Shown piece after piece: positions 1 to 12,300 of a DNA stretch of 64,000 bases. Source of the stretch: Diplosphaera chodatii (lineage: Eukaryota > Chlorophyta > Trebouxiophyceae > Prasiolales > Stichococcaceae); NCBI GenBank assembly GCA_032358165.1, contig JAALGY010000023.1:2480001-2544000 (forward strand). Reading direction: 5' to 3'. The stretch's first letter is position 1. Each line of letters begins with the position of its first letter. The notes under the pieces are model-generated. The model worked only from the letters and a program-made list of their open reading frames with translations. It was not told where the DNA came from and searched no databases. Position numbers and translations under genes: made by a program.

Positions 1-3000
1 TGGCGCCAGCCGCCATGACCCCATCCTGCTGTGGCGCCCCTGTGCAGTGCCTGGCAATTGGAGCAGCTGCTGGCGCAGGCCTGGCAGGTGCGCCACCGGT
101 CTCCACATGTGGGGACTGGGCGGCGGCACGGACCGCTGCTTTGCTGGCGGCGCTCGCGGCTGCTGGGTTATCCTCGTCCAGAGCAGCCACCAGGGCGGCT
201 GCGGCCGCATCGCGCAGCCCGCTCGCCCGACTGGAGCCGTGTGTCCATTGGGACGCCTGCAGGGTCATGCGTTGGGGCCTGCTCACCGAGTGGGCTCAAC
301 CACACTGCGCACATGCTATCTACGAGTCCAAAGTTGCAATGTGCCAGCAGAGATGTCTAGCCTTGACGCCAATGGCAGACTTGTGTCCAGGTAGCATGCT
401 GATTTGGTACACACCAAGGCACGGTCTGGTGCTGCATCGGCAGCTCCTGCGGGGTCCTGCAGGTTGCTGCTGGACACGCTGCCGAGCTGCGCGCCTCGGG
501 CCGGCACAGCCCCCGGCTCCGCTGCCTCCAGTTCTGCATCTGCAGCGCTGTCCATGCTGGCTGGGGACGCATTCGATTGCTCACGATCCCAAGTGGTGCC
601 ATTATTAGCGAGCGGCGGCGGCACCGTGCCACCGCTGATCAGCTGTTGGGCTGTCCCCGCAGCTGCGGCTGCCTCAGGCTCGTGGATCGCAGATGTTGCT
701 GTGACGCCGAAGTGTGGCGTGCTGGCTGCTTGCAGCAGCTCGTCGCTGTTGGTCAGCCGCCGAGCCGTGTCCGCCGCTGCCTCTGCTACAGGCTCCGGAG
801 CCGCTGACACGGCGGTGACGCCAAAGTTGGCAGTGCCAGTTGCTGGCAGTATGTGCCCAGCATCTGCTGCCTGCAGGTCGTGTGCATCAGTATACTGTCC
901 GAGCACAAGCACGCCACATCTGTCGTGCACCACAGGCAGCAGAACTGGCACTGATGGCGAGATATTCTGCTACTGTCCACCAATTATCATACGCACCTCT
1001 GACGAGCTGCCATTATGTTGGCTGCCAATGCCAGGCGAGAACAGCAAATCGCGTGCCAGCTGGTTGTGCGGTTCAGCGCTGCCCTCATCGCTCTGGCGCG
1101 GCGTCACAAATTCGGGCGACACGACAGTCAACCTGGCTGGGCCGCTCACAGCAGCTGCTCCTGTATCGTCCGGGCACACACCTGCAGTCCCTGACATCCA
1201 AGTTGGCTCTACTACTATAATACTCCATAGATGAAATTTGCAGCAGCTGTCTGGCCGAAGGCAACACTAACACCTTTTGCTCGAACCTTCTGGTGCCGCC
1301 ACATACTATGCCACAGTAACACGCTGAGATCAGTGACAGCTTTGATGCATAGTACTGACCTGACGAGGCCGCGCTGGTGGCCGCTCGCGACGAGGTAGCA
1401 GCGCTGCTGGCGGCCGTGCCACCATTTCCTGGCCAGCTGCCATTGTCTCCAGATCCCCATGTGCGGTCGTCTACAACTGCCAACAGAAGACTGTCTGCAA
1501 CATCAGCCCCAGCGTCTACAGCAACATCCTCAGCCAGCTGCGGAGCGCTTGTCATGGCCTGTACTGATGGCTGTGCTGCACATGCTGCACTGCTGCTGCC
1601 ATCACTGGTGTCCATGGCATACGGAGGTTCCTGCACCGCGGATGCCTCCGCTGTTAGACTCCCGGCCAGCGGCACGGGGGCCGCTGTGTCGGCAGGTTGA
1701 ACAACCTGTGTTGCTGTGTAGTGCATATCTTTGCCCGTGCTGGCATCCCCAGCCGGTAAGGCGGTCGCTACTGCTGGCTCCCTGGACCCAGAAGCGAGCT
1801 GGCCTGCAGCATCCACCGCTGCCGGTGCACTGTCAGCAGGAGGCGCTGCCTGCCAAGCATCCCCCATGGCTCGTTCTGTTGCTGGCGCAATGGTGACTTG
1901 TGCATAAGCAGCCATCTCTGGTGCCTCTGCCTGGGCACTGCTATTGGGGCCTGGCTCATCTGATCCGCTCTCTGTTGGCTGATTTGATGGCAGTTGGCTG
2001 GCAGCAGAAGCCGTGATGCTGCGTCCCATAGCCTGGCAGCAGCAATGGTGCCAGTCAACATGCAATGATGTTGCTGAATGTCATCACGATAGGATGCTTG
2101 CGCAGGTATATTCAACATGCCAAGTTGAGCTTTGCTGAAGACAACTGCTCACTGGAGGGGTATCTAGCGGAGACGTCTGCACGCGAATTGCAAAGCTATC
2201 CCCTGCAGCGCCATAGTCTGCACCCGTGGCTGCCAGTGCCATGGCAGCTTGCGACGTATCTACGTCTGCAGACGGTCTTTCTGCTGACTGCTCTGCTGGT
2301 GACCCCGCTGCTGCTGATGCCTCTCCTGGCGCCTCTGCTGCCACCGAATATGACTCTGTTGCTGGTGTGCCTGCATCATCCGCTGGGGGTTCTGCACCCT
2401 GATCTGCCTCAGGTGCACTGGTGGCGCCACCACACGAGGCAGCATCCAGCAGCAGCCACTCCAGGGTGGGCAGCTGCAGTGGCAATGCAATGTGTTGGAA
2501 AGTATGCCCCAAACAGCTCGAAGTGCATGTTGACATATTTGATAATCATGTTCCAGCACTCACCTGGGCAGCGCCAGCATCACTTGCATCAGGCCTGCTG
2601 CTGCCGCCAGCGCTGCTGCCGTTCGCGCTGCTGCCTACACTTCCGGCACTGGACGCCAGTCTCGCAGACACGGCGTCAACAGCAGCCCAGGCGCTTTGCA
2701 GGCTTGCAGCCGGTGCCGAAGCATCAACGGCCTGCACAGGCGCTGCCTGTGATTCAGTGTGCGGCTGATCAGATGGCAGTGCTAGCGCCAACTGCCTGTC
2801 GACAGGCTGCAGGTCTGCTTCCGACCGCCGCGGCGAGCTGCCTTCTGCAGTCAGCCTGCCTGTTGCCGAATGGGCATCTGACAGGTGCTGGGTGTCCCGC
2901 TGGGCTGAGGCAGGCGACGGTCGGTCTGGTGCATCTGCCACCCCACGCTCAAGAGCCTGCAACTCTGCGCCTTGCTGCACCTGGTCTGCGTCCTGATGCT

Positions 3001-5504
3001 CCTGAACATCCTGGACACCAGGCATGTGCGCCGTGTGCTCTGAAGCGGCATCTGCACCAAGCAGCACTGGCGCCGCCCCAGATCCACTTTCCGCAGCAAA
3101 CTCCGCGGCAGTACCATTCGTTGCAGCTGCCTGCTGGGCGTCATCGGCGTCGCCTGACAGCTGCGGCGGGCCGGTCAGCTGCACAATAGATCCTAGTGGC
3201 CAGCCGTGTGCTGCAGTGTCGCTGGCCTGTGTTGTCAGGGATGCTCGTGCACTGGCCTGCAGTGCTGCGGCAATGTTTGGTGCCTCGGCTGCCTGTTCGT
3301 CATCGACTCCGTCGCCTGGCTGCTGCTGGGCTCCTGCTTCAGCTGTGGCATGGTCCAGAGTCTCGTCCACTGCGGCTGCCTTCTGGTCAGAGAACTGATC
3401 TGCAATGGCTGCAGCAGCATCTGCAGGCCTTGCTGCATTGGCAGCGTCCGGCTCCAGCATGCTGTCAGCCCCTGGCTGTGCGGCTTGGGGCTGTGCTGAG
3501 TAAGCTGCTATGGAGGCGACCCCATCTGGCCAAGTGTCTGCATAGGCAGGATCGTCGTCCCCTGCAGGGATGCTGCTATTGTGATGTTGGAGGTGCACCT
3601 CCTGCGCGGGTGGCCCGCCGGGCTCCATGTTTGCCCAGGACTGCTGCTGCTGATGCTGATGTGGCTGCGGCAACTGCAATTCTGATGCGCCTGGCACGTC
3701 AGGGGCTGCTGTTCCGTCAGCAGGCAGGCCCTCAGATGCAAGGTCGACCGGGTCCCGCCATGTGGGGTCCGCTGCCAGAGATGCCGCTGGCTGCGCTGCA
3801 CATGCCTCTGGTGCCTTTGCAAGCTGCTGCACAATGGTGTCTTGCCAGACGCCATCTGCTGCCATTTCGTGTGTTGTAGTATCAGTTGTGTTTGCTGTCA
3901 GGGCTGTCCCTTTCACATCACGATGTGCCCAATCTGTGTGGATGCCCTGACTGGCTGCTGATGCACCTGCTGCACTGTGTGTCACCCTAGCGTGCGCATG
4001 TGCGTCTGCCATTGCTGCGCCAGCGGCTGTCTCAATGGCAGGTGACGCTGCCGAGTGCGCCTTGGCACAATGAGAAGCTGTGCCCGTGACATCTGCGCCT
4101 GGTGGCTGCAACATGCCGGGCAACACCCCGAAGCCTGTGCTGCAGCCATCAGTAGGAGCACTACCCTGTGTGGCACCTGGCGGCTGCAGCGCATCTGTCG
4201 CCGGTCCAAACACTGCGTCGGTCTCCAGTTGCCATGCCCTGGCGGCGATAGTCTCTGGGCTGACATGCTGTAGAGCTGCCACTGGCTGGTGCCTCTGCGG
4301 CTCAGTTCTGACAGTACTTGGCAGGCCACTTGAGTTGCTGGGCTTGCCACCACCTGCTGTAGTGGCCAACTCTGCCTCCGCTGGGGGGCCTTGCTGCAGC
4401 CGCAGAACTATTGGTCGTTGCACCTGCCGAAGGAGGGTTGGCAGTCGTGTGCGGCGTATGCATGACCCGACAGACGGTGCTTCACGAACATGCGCAATGC
4501 TGCAAACATACATGCATGGCACACCTGAGGTTTCTGGTCCCTGAGCAGGACACTGGTGTGCCTGGAGGCTGGAGGAGGAGTTGCAGACTGCATACCGTAG
4601 CTGTGGGCGGCAGCCAGCAGGCCCTCATGCAGTGCGCAGTCAACAACGACATCCAGTATTGGCTCGACCTGCACAGGGTACATTGCGCGTGGTTTGCATG
4701 TTGCTATGAGACATGTGCATGCAGAGCTATGGCTGGCAAGCAATCATCTGGGTGGCAGGAAAGCGCAGGTGCACGAGGTGCCTCGATGGCCAGGCAACTA
4801 CCTCGGCGTCAAAGCTGGGCAGCTCAGTGTCGGTGAGCTGTGTGCCGATGTCCTGCACGGCAGGGGCAGTGGCAACGGACGTGCCGGCAGCCTCACGACC
4901 TCGGCGCAGCGGCGGCGTAGGCGGCGGTAGTGACCCGCTTTCATCAGTCTGCGTGGCGCCAAAGGAGGCAAGCTGCTCCAGAGTGAGTGGCTCCAGCGCC
5001 GAGTTGATCTGCTGGCCACTGTGCTGTCGCCCCGCCACTGCTGCGGGAGTGTATGGCTTCGGCACCTGCAAGGGAAATCATGATGTCGCAATAGTATTAT
5101 CTCGGACTCAGTTTGCCGCTTGTCAAACTGGCATCGGTACAAATCAATGGCCAGGCGGGTACGTAAGCCCTACCGGCGATCGACGCTTGCGGACAGCTGG
5201 AGGCCGCTCGCAGCGTCCAGGCTTCGAACTGCTCCTGCTGCTGCATGCTGCTGATGCGGCAGCATTGCATTCAGCTGCTGCAGATCCGGGCGATATTGCG
5301 CCAAATACGATGTCTACAGCATGCACCTTGCGTGGCTCCTGCGTCTGGCAGCGGATTCAGCCGCATCACCCAGGTGTTCACAGTTGCTGCATCTGGTGCT
5401 CTGCTCACGAGCAGCTGGGGATCCACCTGTGCATTAGCAGTGACAGCCGCAGGTACTCGTGAGGCGGCCCTGCGACCACTGTGACGAGCTGGGCGCGTAT
5501 TCAT
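1..5504 (-). CDS. Very large Ala/Gln-rich low-complexity protein, 3' end outside window
   Basis: I do not recognise a family. The start chosen is the ATG at 5504; its first exon (MNTRPARHSGRRAA...) runs to about 5329 before a GTGCAT donor. Later exons include one beginning VPKPYTPAAV near 5065, one at 4668-4525 (VEPILDVVVDCALHEG), a single exon of about 1.9 kb (roughly 4430-2568), and further long exons at about 2490-2170, 2040-1365, 1197-1010 and 950-390. The last visible exon (ASQWTHGSSRAS...) reaches base 1, so the gene is cut. The product would exceed 1,400 residues and is dominated by Ala, Gln, Ser, Asp and Pro, with no membrane segment or catalytic motif visible. An internal repeat is seen near 850-650 (FGVTAVSA and FGVTATSA). 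Long disordered proteins of this sort are common in green algae. Exon continuity is good, but joins near 5330-5150 are uncertain. Confidence 0.7.
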
Positions 5505-5939
5505 TGCCGTGCATAAAGCCTGTACACGTTGTATTGCGGACGAAACATGTGTGCCGTCGGCTGTAAGCTAGGCGTGTCTCCGTCAACCACGACGCTTGGG
5601 CGCTGGGTGGGTTTGTTCGGCCCCGTGCCAGCGGCAACAGCTGCCACATGTGGATAGCAACCGCACACACATCTGCTTCGACGGCGCACAGCAACAGATC
5701 CCAGGTCGACGATGCATTTGAGACGTTCGGCGGGTCCTAGCAATTTCCTCGTTTCTGCAACCCCTGCTGACAACATGTTTCGAGTTCGACTTGCTGCATG
5801 CAGCTTGAAACGCCAATGATGCATAAGTATGGTGCTTGTGGTAGTCTTACAATAGCTTAACAGCTGGCGCGCAGCTGGACTACGCTGCATTTGCTGTGCG
5901 TGACAACACCCGACTGCAATCAGGTCGTTTAGAGTCGAG
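5505..5939. promoter_or_regulatory. Divergent promoter region
   Basis: This 435 bp lies between two gene starts on opposite strands and must hold both promoters and 5' leaders. I see no clear TATA box or repeat. Open frames crossing it on the minus strand do not look coding. Confidence 0.4.
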
Positions 5940-8673
5940 ATGAAGGAGGACGAGCAGAAGGTGTTGATTGCTGCAGCAACTGCAGGAGCATTAGGGCTTG
6001 CAGGGATCTTTGCCTGGAGACAGCTCACCCGCACAAAGCAGGTGGGATGCTGGCTGCTGCGGCACTGAGGCCATTTAGAGGGCTACATGCTATGCATTCG
6101 TAAGACGGCGGAAGGATGTACTACATGTTGATTGCTGACAGGGTGCCGCGCCTGGGGCGGTACGGGTAGGCATCATCGGCACTGGCTGGGGTGTCAAGGT
6201 AAGGGTGTGCCGCCACATGGCTCAGTTGCCCAATCGGCCTGATGAAGACCGTGGCTCTGAGCGTCCAGAGACCTTGTTGTGCAACAGCATAGCATTGCCG
6301 CCTGAAGCTTGAATCTGGGCTGGCAATTACTCTCAGGTGCAACTGCCGCAATTCCGGCGAGCTGGCTTGGAGGTGACGGCTATTGCCTCTCGGAGCCAGG
6401 ACACAGCCGTCACCATTGCAGCCACGGTGACGATGACAGCCTGCATGGTTACTCCTGATTGTGCACAGCGCCATCACGAGATAGCATACATGCAGATGAG
6501 CACCTGGTGTCATTTCATGGACCATGAGTGACAGTTGCTACTGGATCTGCCGGATCAAGGTCGACACTCGTGCTCATCATGCAGCACCACATTGCCAGCC
6601 CCTACGACAACATTATCTCGCTGTGCCAGAGTCCTGATGTGGACCTGGTTTCCGTGGTGTCGCCAGCCTACCTCCATGCGGAGCAGATGATAGGTGACAG
6701 ACGCTTGCACTTGCTATGCTTCACAAGATGATTATGGGTGGTCTGCATCCACATGCCGAGCTGAAACAGGTGGTTCTGGGTGCAGCTGCTCTGGTGGGCG
6801 GGAAGCATGTCCTGGTGGACAAGCCCATGGCAGTCAATGCAGCGGAGGGGGAGCGCATGCTTGCCGCCGCCAGTGCACACAGCAAGCAGGTCAGCACTGC
6901 TGTCGACATGTACCAGCAAGATAGTCTGCAGCCTGATGCACCTGCTTGAGAGGAGACTGTTCATGCTAGCTTGGCGCAGACAGTGCATCCCAGAGTTAGC
7001 AGCCAACGTATTCTATCCAACCCTGCAGGTGGCCATCATTGACCACGAACTGCGCTTTGTGCCATCGTTCCAGCGCGCACGAGAACTGCTGCTGGATGGT
7101 GCCATCGGCACGGTGCTGGATGTTGAGTGCATCGCCGTGATGGTGCGTGCATTGTATTTCGCTGTGCTGTTGTACTGGAGCCCCAGATCCTGCTGGCAGG
7201 GCAGTGTTTGCGCAGCAGCCGCAGCACCTGCCTGCCAACGGCACAGCAACCACGCAGCAATGCATGACTGCACATGCGTGCTGCATGCAACGAACATGGT
7301 AAGAGGAGGACCTATGCAATGGAATTAGCCTGAAAAACTGCACCATCTGGGCCTGCAGCCGGGTCTGGGTGGCGAGTGGACGTGGTGGAGCGACGCCGTG
7401 AGCGGTGGCGGTGCTCTGGGCGCAATTGGCAGCCATGTCATCGACATGTACCGCTTCATGCTTGATGCGTGAGTTTGCATCATGCTGTCCTGATTGTAGC
7501 GCAGCGCAGACTGTGATGCAGAGACTTCTTTTACTTACTCGAGGACGATGTCGATCGACAACACAATTCACTGTCTGCGCAGGGAGTTTTCAGCAGTCTC
7601 GGCACGTGTGGAGACTATTGTGAAGGAGAGAAAGGATAAGGTGACAGGCAAGCCGCGTGCCGCCACAGCAGATGACTACTGCTCGGTGTCATTCACGCTG
7701 GAGCCACGGCGCAGCACCGAGGCCGCGCCCCTGTGGGGCGCCACTGCTGGTGATGGCAGCGGCAATGGCAGCGGCAGCATCTTGGTGAGCAATCTTGAGG
7801 GGTGTCGTGCTGCCATGAAAGCGGTGCAGCATGCACTGCTAGTGCTTGATGACGACCACGTGCTGCCATACGTCCACTCTACACAGCGCAGCGGGCATTA
7901 GGCAGTCTGCGAACAGTTGTAAAATGGGTACATGCAGATGTTGGCGTCCGGTTTCTAAGGATGAAGACACCCTATGCCTGCAGGGGCACTTCACAGTCGG
8001 TCTGGTGGGCAGCACACCAGTGGGGTCATCTGAGATGAGGATGTACGGCAGCCGCGGCTCACTTGTCATCAGCTTTGCAGACAGCAGCATGAAAGCTGTT
8101 GGCGAGGGCGGGAAGGTGCTGTCAGGATGCCTATGGACAGTTCCAATGAAACGTGCGAAATGTGTGCAAGACCAACCCTTGATAAGCTGCAGTAATGCTC
8201 CTTGTATGCCCGCAGGAGATCGCATCGGTGGCAGGCAAAGGCAATGGCTTTGCAGTGGTTGGCACACATGCGCTGGGCGTTGGCCTGCAACGCGCGCTAG
8301 GTACATGTCCATCATGCATGCTCATCAGACGACTGACAGCTGGTGCTTGGCAGGAGCACGTGTGCAGCAACCTCTGACAGTTTTGCAGCTAACGATTTGT
8401 GCATCATCCATCAGGCCCAGAGAAGGATGGTTCAGCATTGCAACATGCAGCCACTGTTGCAGACGGTACAGTGTTATACATATTTTGAACGTGGTGACTG
8501 AGTTTGCATGCATGCGCCTGCTTAAAGGTTGAGCCACGTTGCTCGAACCTACTCGCAGAACACTCATTGTCATTGCTACAGGGCTTGCCGTCATGTATGT
8601 GATGGATGCAATTCGATCCAGTGGCGAGCGGCAAGGGGCCTGGGAGTCCCCAAAACATGTACAACTGGATTGA
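5940..8673 (+). CDS. Membrane-anchored Gfo/Idh/MocA family NAD(P)-dependent oxidoreductase
   Basis: The family catalyses NAD(P)-dependent redox steps on sugars, inositols or related alcohols; the substrate here is unknown. Exon 1 (5940-6041) encodes a short charged start and one hydrophobic helix ([19 protein letters not shown]), suggesting a membrane anchor or organelle signal. Exon 2 (6142-6198) carries the dinucleotide-binding loop GIIGTGWG. Exon 3 is 6337-6426 and exon 4 starts at 6585 with the typical [15 protein letters not shown] strand. The catalytic-lysine motif, usually EKP, reads [10 protein letters not shown]. Later exons include 7029-7142, 7329-7468 ([15 protein letters not shown], the conserved GGG..D.G.H.ID region) and 7583-7784, with the last ending ESPKHVQLD and TGA at 8671. 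The join between the exon ending near 6693 and the next near 6728 or 6761 does not fit GT-AG in frame, so that boundary is unsure. The family call is firm; the reaction is not. Confidence 0.88.
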
Positions 8674-9301
8674 GCCAGGACGACTGCGTGCAGCATGCCA
8701 GAGATGGACATGCGTGGGTCCATGCCTGCGGTCATCCAGGCGTGCACGCGGTTGCTTTTAACACTCTGGGACGTTGGGAGTCTTGTGAGTAGCTTCAGGT
8801 TTGAGTCTATCTGCATGCATTACTTCTGTGGTGATGTTTTGAGGCTTTGCGTGCCAGCGAGCATGGCTCATGCCAGCGTCGATCAGGTCATATGCACTTG
8901 TGATGTCGCTTGCAACAGCATAGCCATGACACATTGGCATATGGTACGGTATATATGTAGGTTCTGCGGGGTTTGTGGAACTGACACGCACACTAGGGCG
9001 GCGTCCAACATGATTTGCAACGATAGATTGACATCGAATCACAGAGGAACCATGCATTGTCGATAGTGACCACATGATGATGTAGGGTGGCTCCTCGAGG
9101 ATTTGCGGGATTGCCGCAAGTTTATCTGGCACTGCAGAGTGCAGACCATCTGCATTTCTGCAAGCATTGCCCCGGATCAGGGTTCAGCAAGGGGAATGGA
9201 AATGTTTTCATGGTCCCGCGGTACAGCTGTTGATTTGAATTGAATCAGTAGCGTCTCAGTTCGCTGCAGAGAGCCACGCCCGCCCAGCAACAGCGTCCAG
9301 C
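8674..9301 (+). other. 3' UTR and promoter spacer
   Basis: This 628 bp lies between two plus-strand genes. It is less GC-rich than the exons, rich in TGCATG-like words, and shows no convincing exon. The leader just before 9302 is GC-rich. Confidence 0.35.
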
Positions 9302-12300
9302 ATGGCGCAAGCGGTGTTGCTGGGCAAGCGGCCTCGGCCGAACTACTCGCTGTCAGCGTTGGAACAGAAGCGGCCGGGCGCAAGCACGCCCGGATGGCTC
9401 GCCAAGACGCAGGCACGCAGCGGCCCTGACACGCCAGCGGGCGGCAGCAATGGCAGTCCAGAGTCCAACATGTCATCAAAGGAGAACAAGGTGCCGGGGC
9501 GCGGCAGGGCGGTCGTGAAGAAGCCTGTGACAAAACCTGATGCTGCAGCTCAGAAGGGCAAGATGACCCGCCAGAAGCCGCAAACTCAGCCAGAACGGCG
9601 AGCCAAGTCGGCAGACGGCAGGCAGAGGCAACCTGAACCAGCAGATGCTCAGAAGGCGGCCAAGCAAAGTCGCAAGTCTGCGCCTGCCAAGGCAGGCAAG
9701 CCTGCGCAGCCCAAGCAGGCTGAAAAGCCTGCAGCCGGGTCACCGGCGGGATCGGACGGCAGCAAGGGCCACAAGAAGTCGAACAGGTCTCACAAGTCAG
9801 CATCACCTCCGGAGCAGGCTGCGTGGCGGGCTGCAAGCGGAGGCGAGGATGTTGCAGCAGACGCGCCACAGCCTGCGGCTGGGGTGAACGGGGGCAGGGT
9901 CACGAACAAGCGGGCGCCAATGGAGCAGGCGCAGCTCTTGGAGCCAGTGGCAAAGCGACGGCGAAGAGAGCCAGCCTCCGATCAGCCTAGCAAGCAACGA
10001 GAAGGTGAGCAGCTTGGAATGAACTGCAATGAGCTCGGGCTGCGGCCAAGCACAGCCTGAAGAGGCTGTTGCGTGTGCAGTTTTGAATGCTACACCGTGC
10101 GACGTTCAGCGCCTTTTGTCTGCACTCCGCAGAGGCAGCAGCAAAACGGACACCGGCTGCAGCCGATGCACCAGCGGATGCTGCAGCGGACGCAGGCGCT
10201 ACCCCCAAGCGTAGTGGGGCACCACTGCCGCAGCGTCGCACCAGCACACGCGCAGCTGCCGCTGGTTCACCAGCAGAACCTCCGCAGCCGGGTGGTCATG
10301 GGACGAGGCGCGCACCTCCCCGGCCAGCCGCAAGGGCGGCTGAGACTGCAGAGCGGCCGGTGCCAGCTGGCGAGGTGACCACTTCCGCAGCCAATCCGGC
10401 ACTGATGGCTGGTGCTACCTTGTCGCATCACAGTGCCGATCTGTGTTATTCTGCGGTTTCTTGTGCTGACTCCCACATTCTGATGCAGCAGTCAGCGGAC
10501 GGCGCGGCTGGCGGCGCCTCGCAGGCGGGCGATCCCGTCAGCAGCACCCCGGGCTCGGACCTGGCGCGGCGTGTGGACGCCAACATCAGCGCGCTGCAGG
10601 TGCTGCCGTCGCCAGCTGTGCAGCAGGGCAGCCCCAGCACGCTTGCAGTGCCTGAACTTCAGATGCTCCAGCTGCAGGTGCAGCGTGCCAGCGCCTATGG
10701 GCACTTGCAGGACGTCCGAATGCGCTGTACAGACCATACTCAGTCGGTGGTGCAGGCCGACTACGCAAAGCTGCAGGCAGCATACCAGGCGATGAAGCGC
10801 CAGTCTGCGCACCCACATGGTGCAGCTGCCGTGCCTGTGGCGGCGCCGGCGCCCCCCTCCGACAGCTTCCTCAAGCTGCAGGTGCTGATTGTTGCAGCCA
10901 GCACACCCCGCTGCTCACACCTGAGGGACATACCTAATGGAGGGGTGGCTGTGGTCTGCTCAGCTCGTCAGAGACGAGACGTGCCTGGCCAACTTGGCTG
11001 TTGAGAGCAGACGTATCACGCGACAATGCAGCTGCATGCACACACCCTGGATTGAATGCGCAATCTGCCCATGTTGTTTTTCCAATGTCAAGGCTGCGCA
11101 CGAGGAGCTGCTGCAACGGTACAAGGACCTGAAGGCCAAGAAGATGGATGGCCTGCAGGACGTGTTGGCTGCGCAGGCCGCCCAGGTGCCGGCTTGGCCA
11201 CTTACGCCCAACAGACAGCTCCTGATGTGCCTGCGCACCTGCGCACCTGTCAGCGGGGCCAAGGCGCTGGCGTCAGCTCTGTCTTGGTGTGCTGGCCGTG
11301 CACTGTGCAGATTGCGGTGCGGTCTGTGCCAGGTGGAGGAGCATCGCGCAGCGGCGAGCAAGGTGGCAGAGCACTGGAAGGCGGAAGCGGCCCGCCATGA
11401 GGCTGCCGCTGCGGCTGCGCAGGCCCCGCAGATGCAGGTGGTTTTCCAATTGACGTCGTTGCTGACAACCTTGCATCTCAGGCAACCACATGCGGTGCGT
11501 CAATGCCACTGACCCTGCACGCCACAGGCAGAGCCAGGCTCACGCACCCTCACCGGCAAGGAGCCTAGAGCATGCCACAGTGTGCTTTCTCTTCCGTGTC
11601 ACAGGCAGAGGTCAAGGCACTGCGGGACGGGCGGCAGCGGCTGACGGAGCAGCTGCTGGACCTGGAGGCGGGCGTCGCAGAGCGCGACTCGCGCATCGCC
11701 CAGCTGGAGCACCAGGTGGCACGTGCCCACCTGGACGCGCAGCTTGCAGAGGTAAGTTTGACATGCTCGTGTCATACACAGATGGCTTCCGTCTTTGACG
11801 CCGTGCCGTCGCTGACAAGGGTGGCATGGTTTCACGCCCACGTCTGCGCGTGCGACAACCATCACAGGACCTCCTTCATGCATGCAGGCTGCGCAGGCAG
11901 CTGCTGAGACCGCAGCGGCGGCGCTACAGCAGGCGCTGGACGAGAAGCAGGCGCAGCAGGACGCAGCTGCTGTGGTCGAGGATGTGTTGCAGCAGCTGGA
12001 GGCGGGAGCAGCAGTGCAGCAGGTGGTTGCCGAGCCGCAGCCGGCTGACGGGGAGGGAGCAGCGGCGCCAGCAGAGGTGCCAGCAGATGCGACGGCGTCA
12101 CCTGGCGGCGACCTGGTCACAGCGTCGCCCACTGCTGAGCCGCAGCCGCATGTGCCACAGCCCACGCCCTTCCACCTCAAGGTCAGCATCAGACACTGCT
12201 GCTCATGTTGCGTCCTTGCACCTCTGCCGAAGTTTGGGTTGCATTGCATGTTGCCCTGCTGACAATAAGTGCATATCGCAGGAGGCTCGGGCGATGTGTC

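Noticed and set aside
2065..3189. 374-codon plus-strand open frame over the giant gene
   Set aside because: It is a shadow of the long minus-strand exons; its Leu/His/Pro/Arg-rich translation is typical of an antisense frame.
5508..6034. 177-codon minus-strand open frame over the first promoter region
   Set aside because: It overlaps exon 1 of the oxidoreductase and has no recognisable composition or splice continuation.
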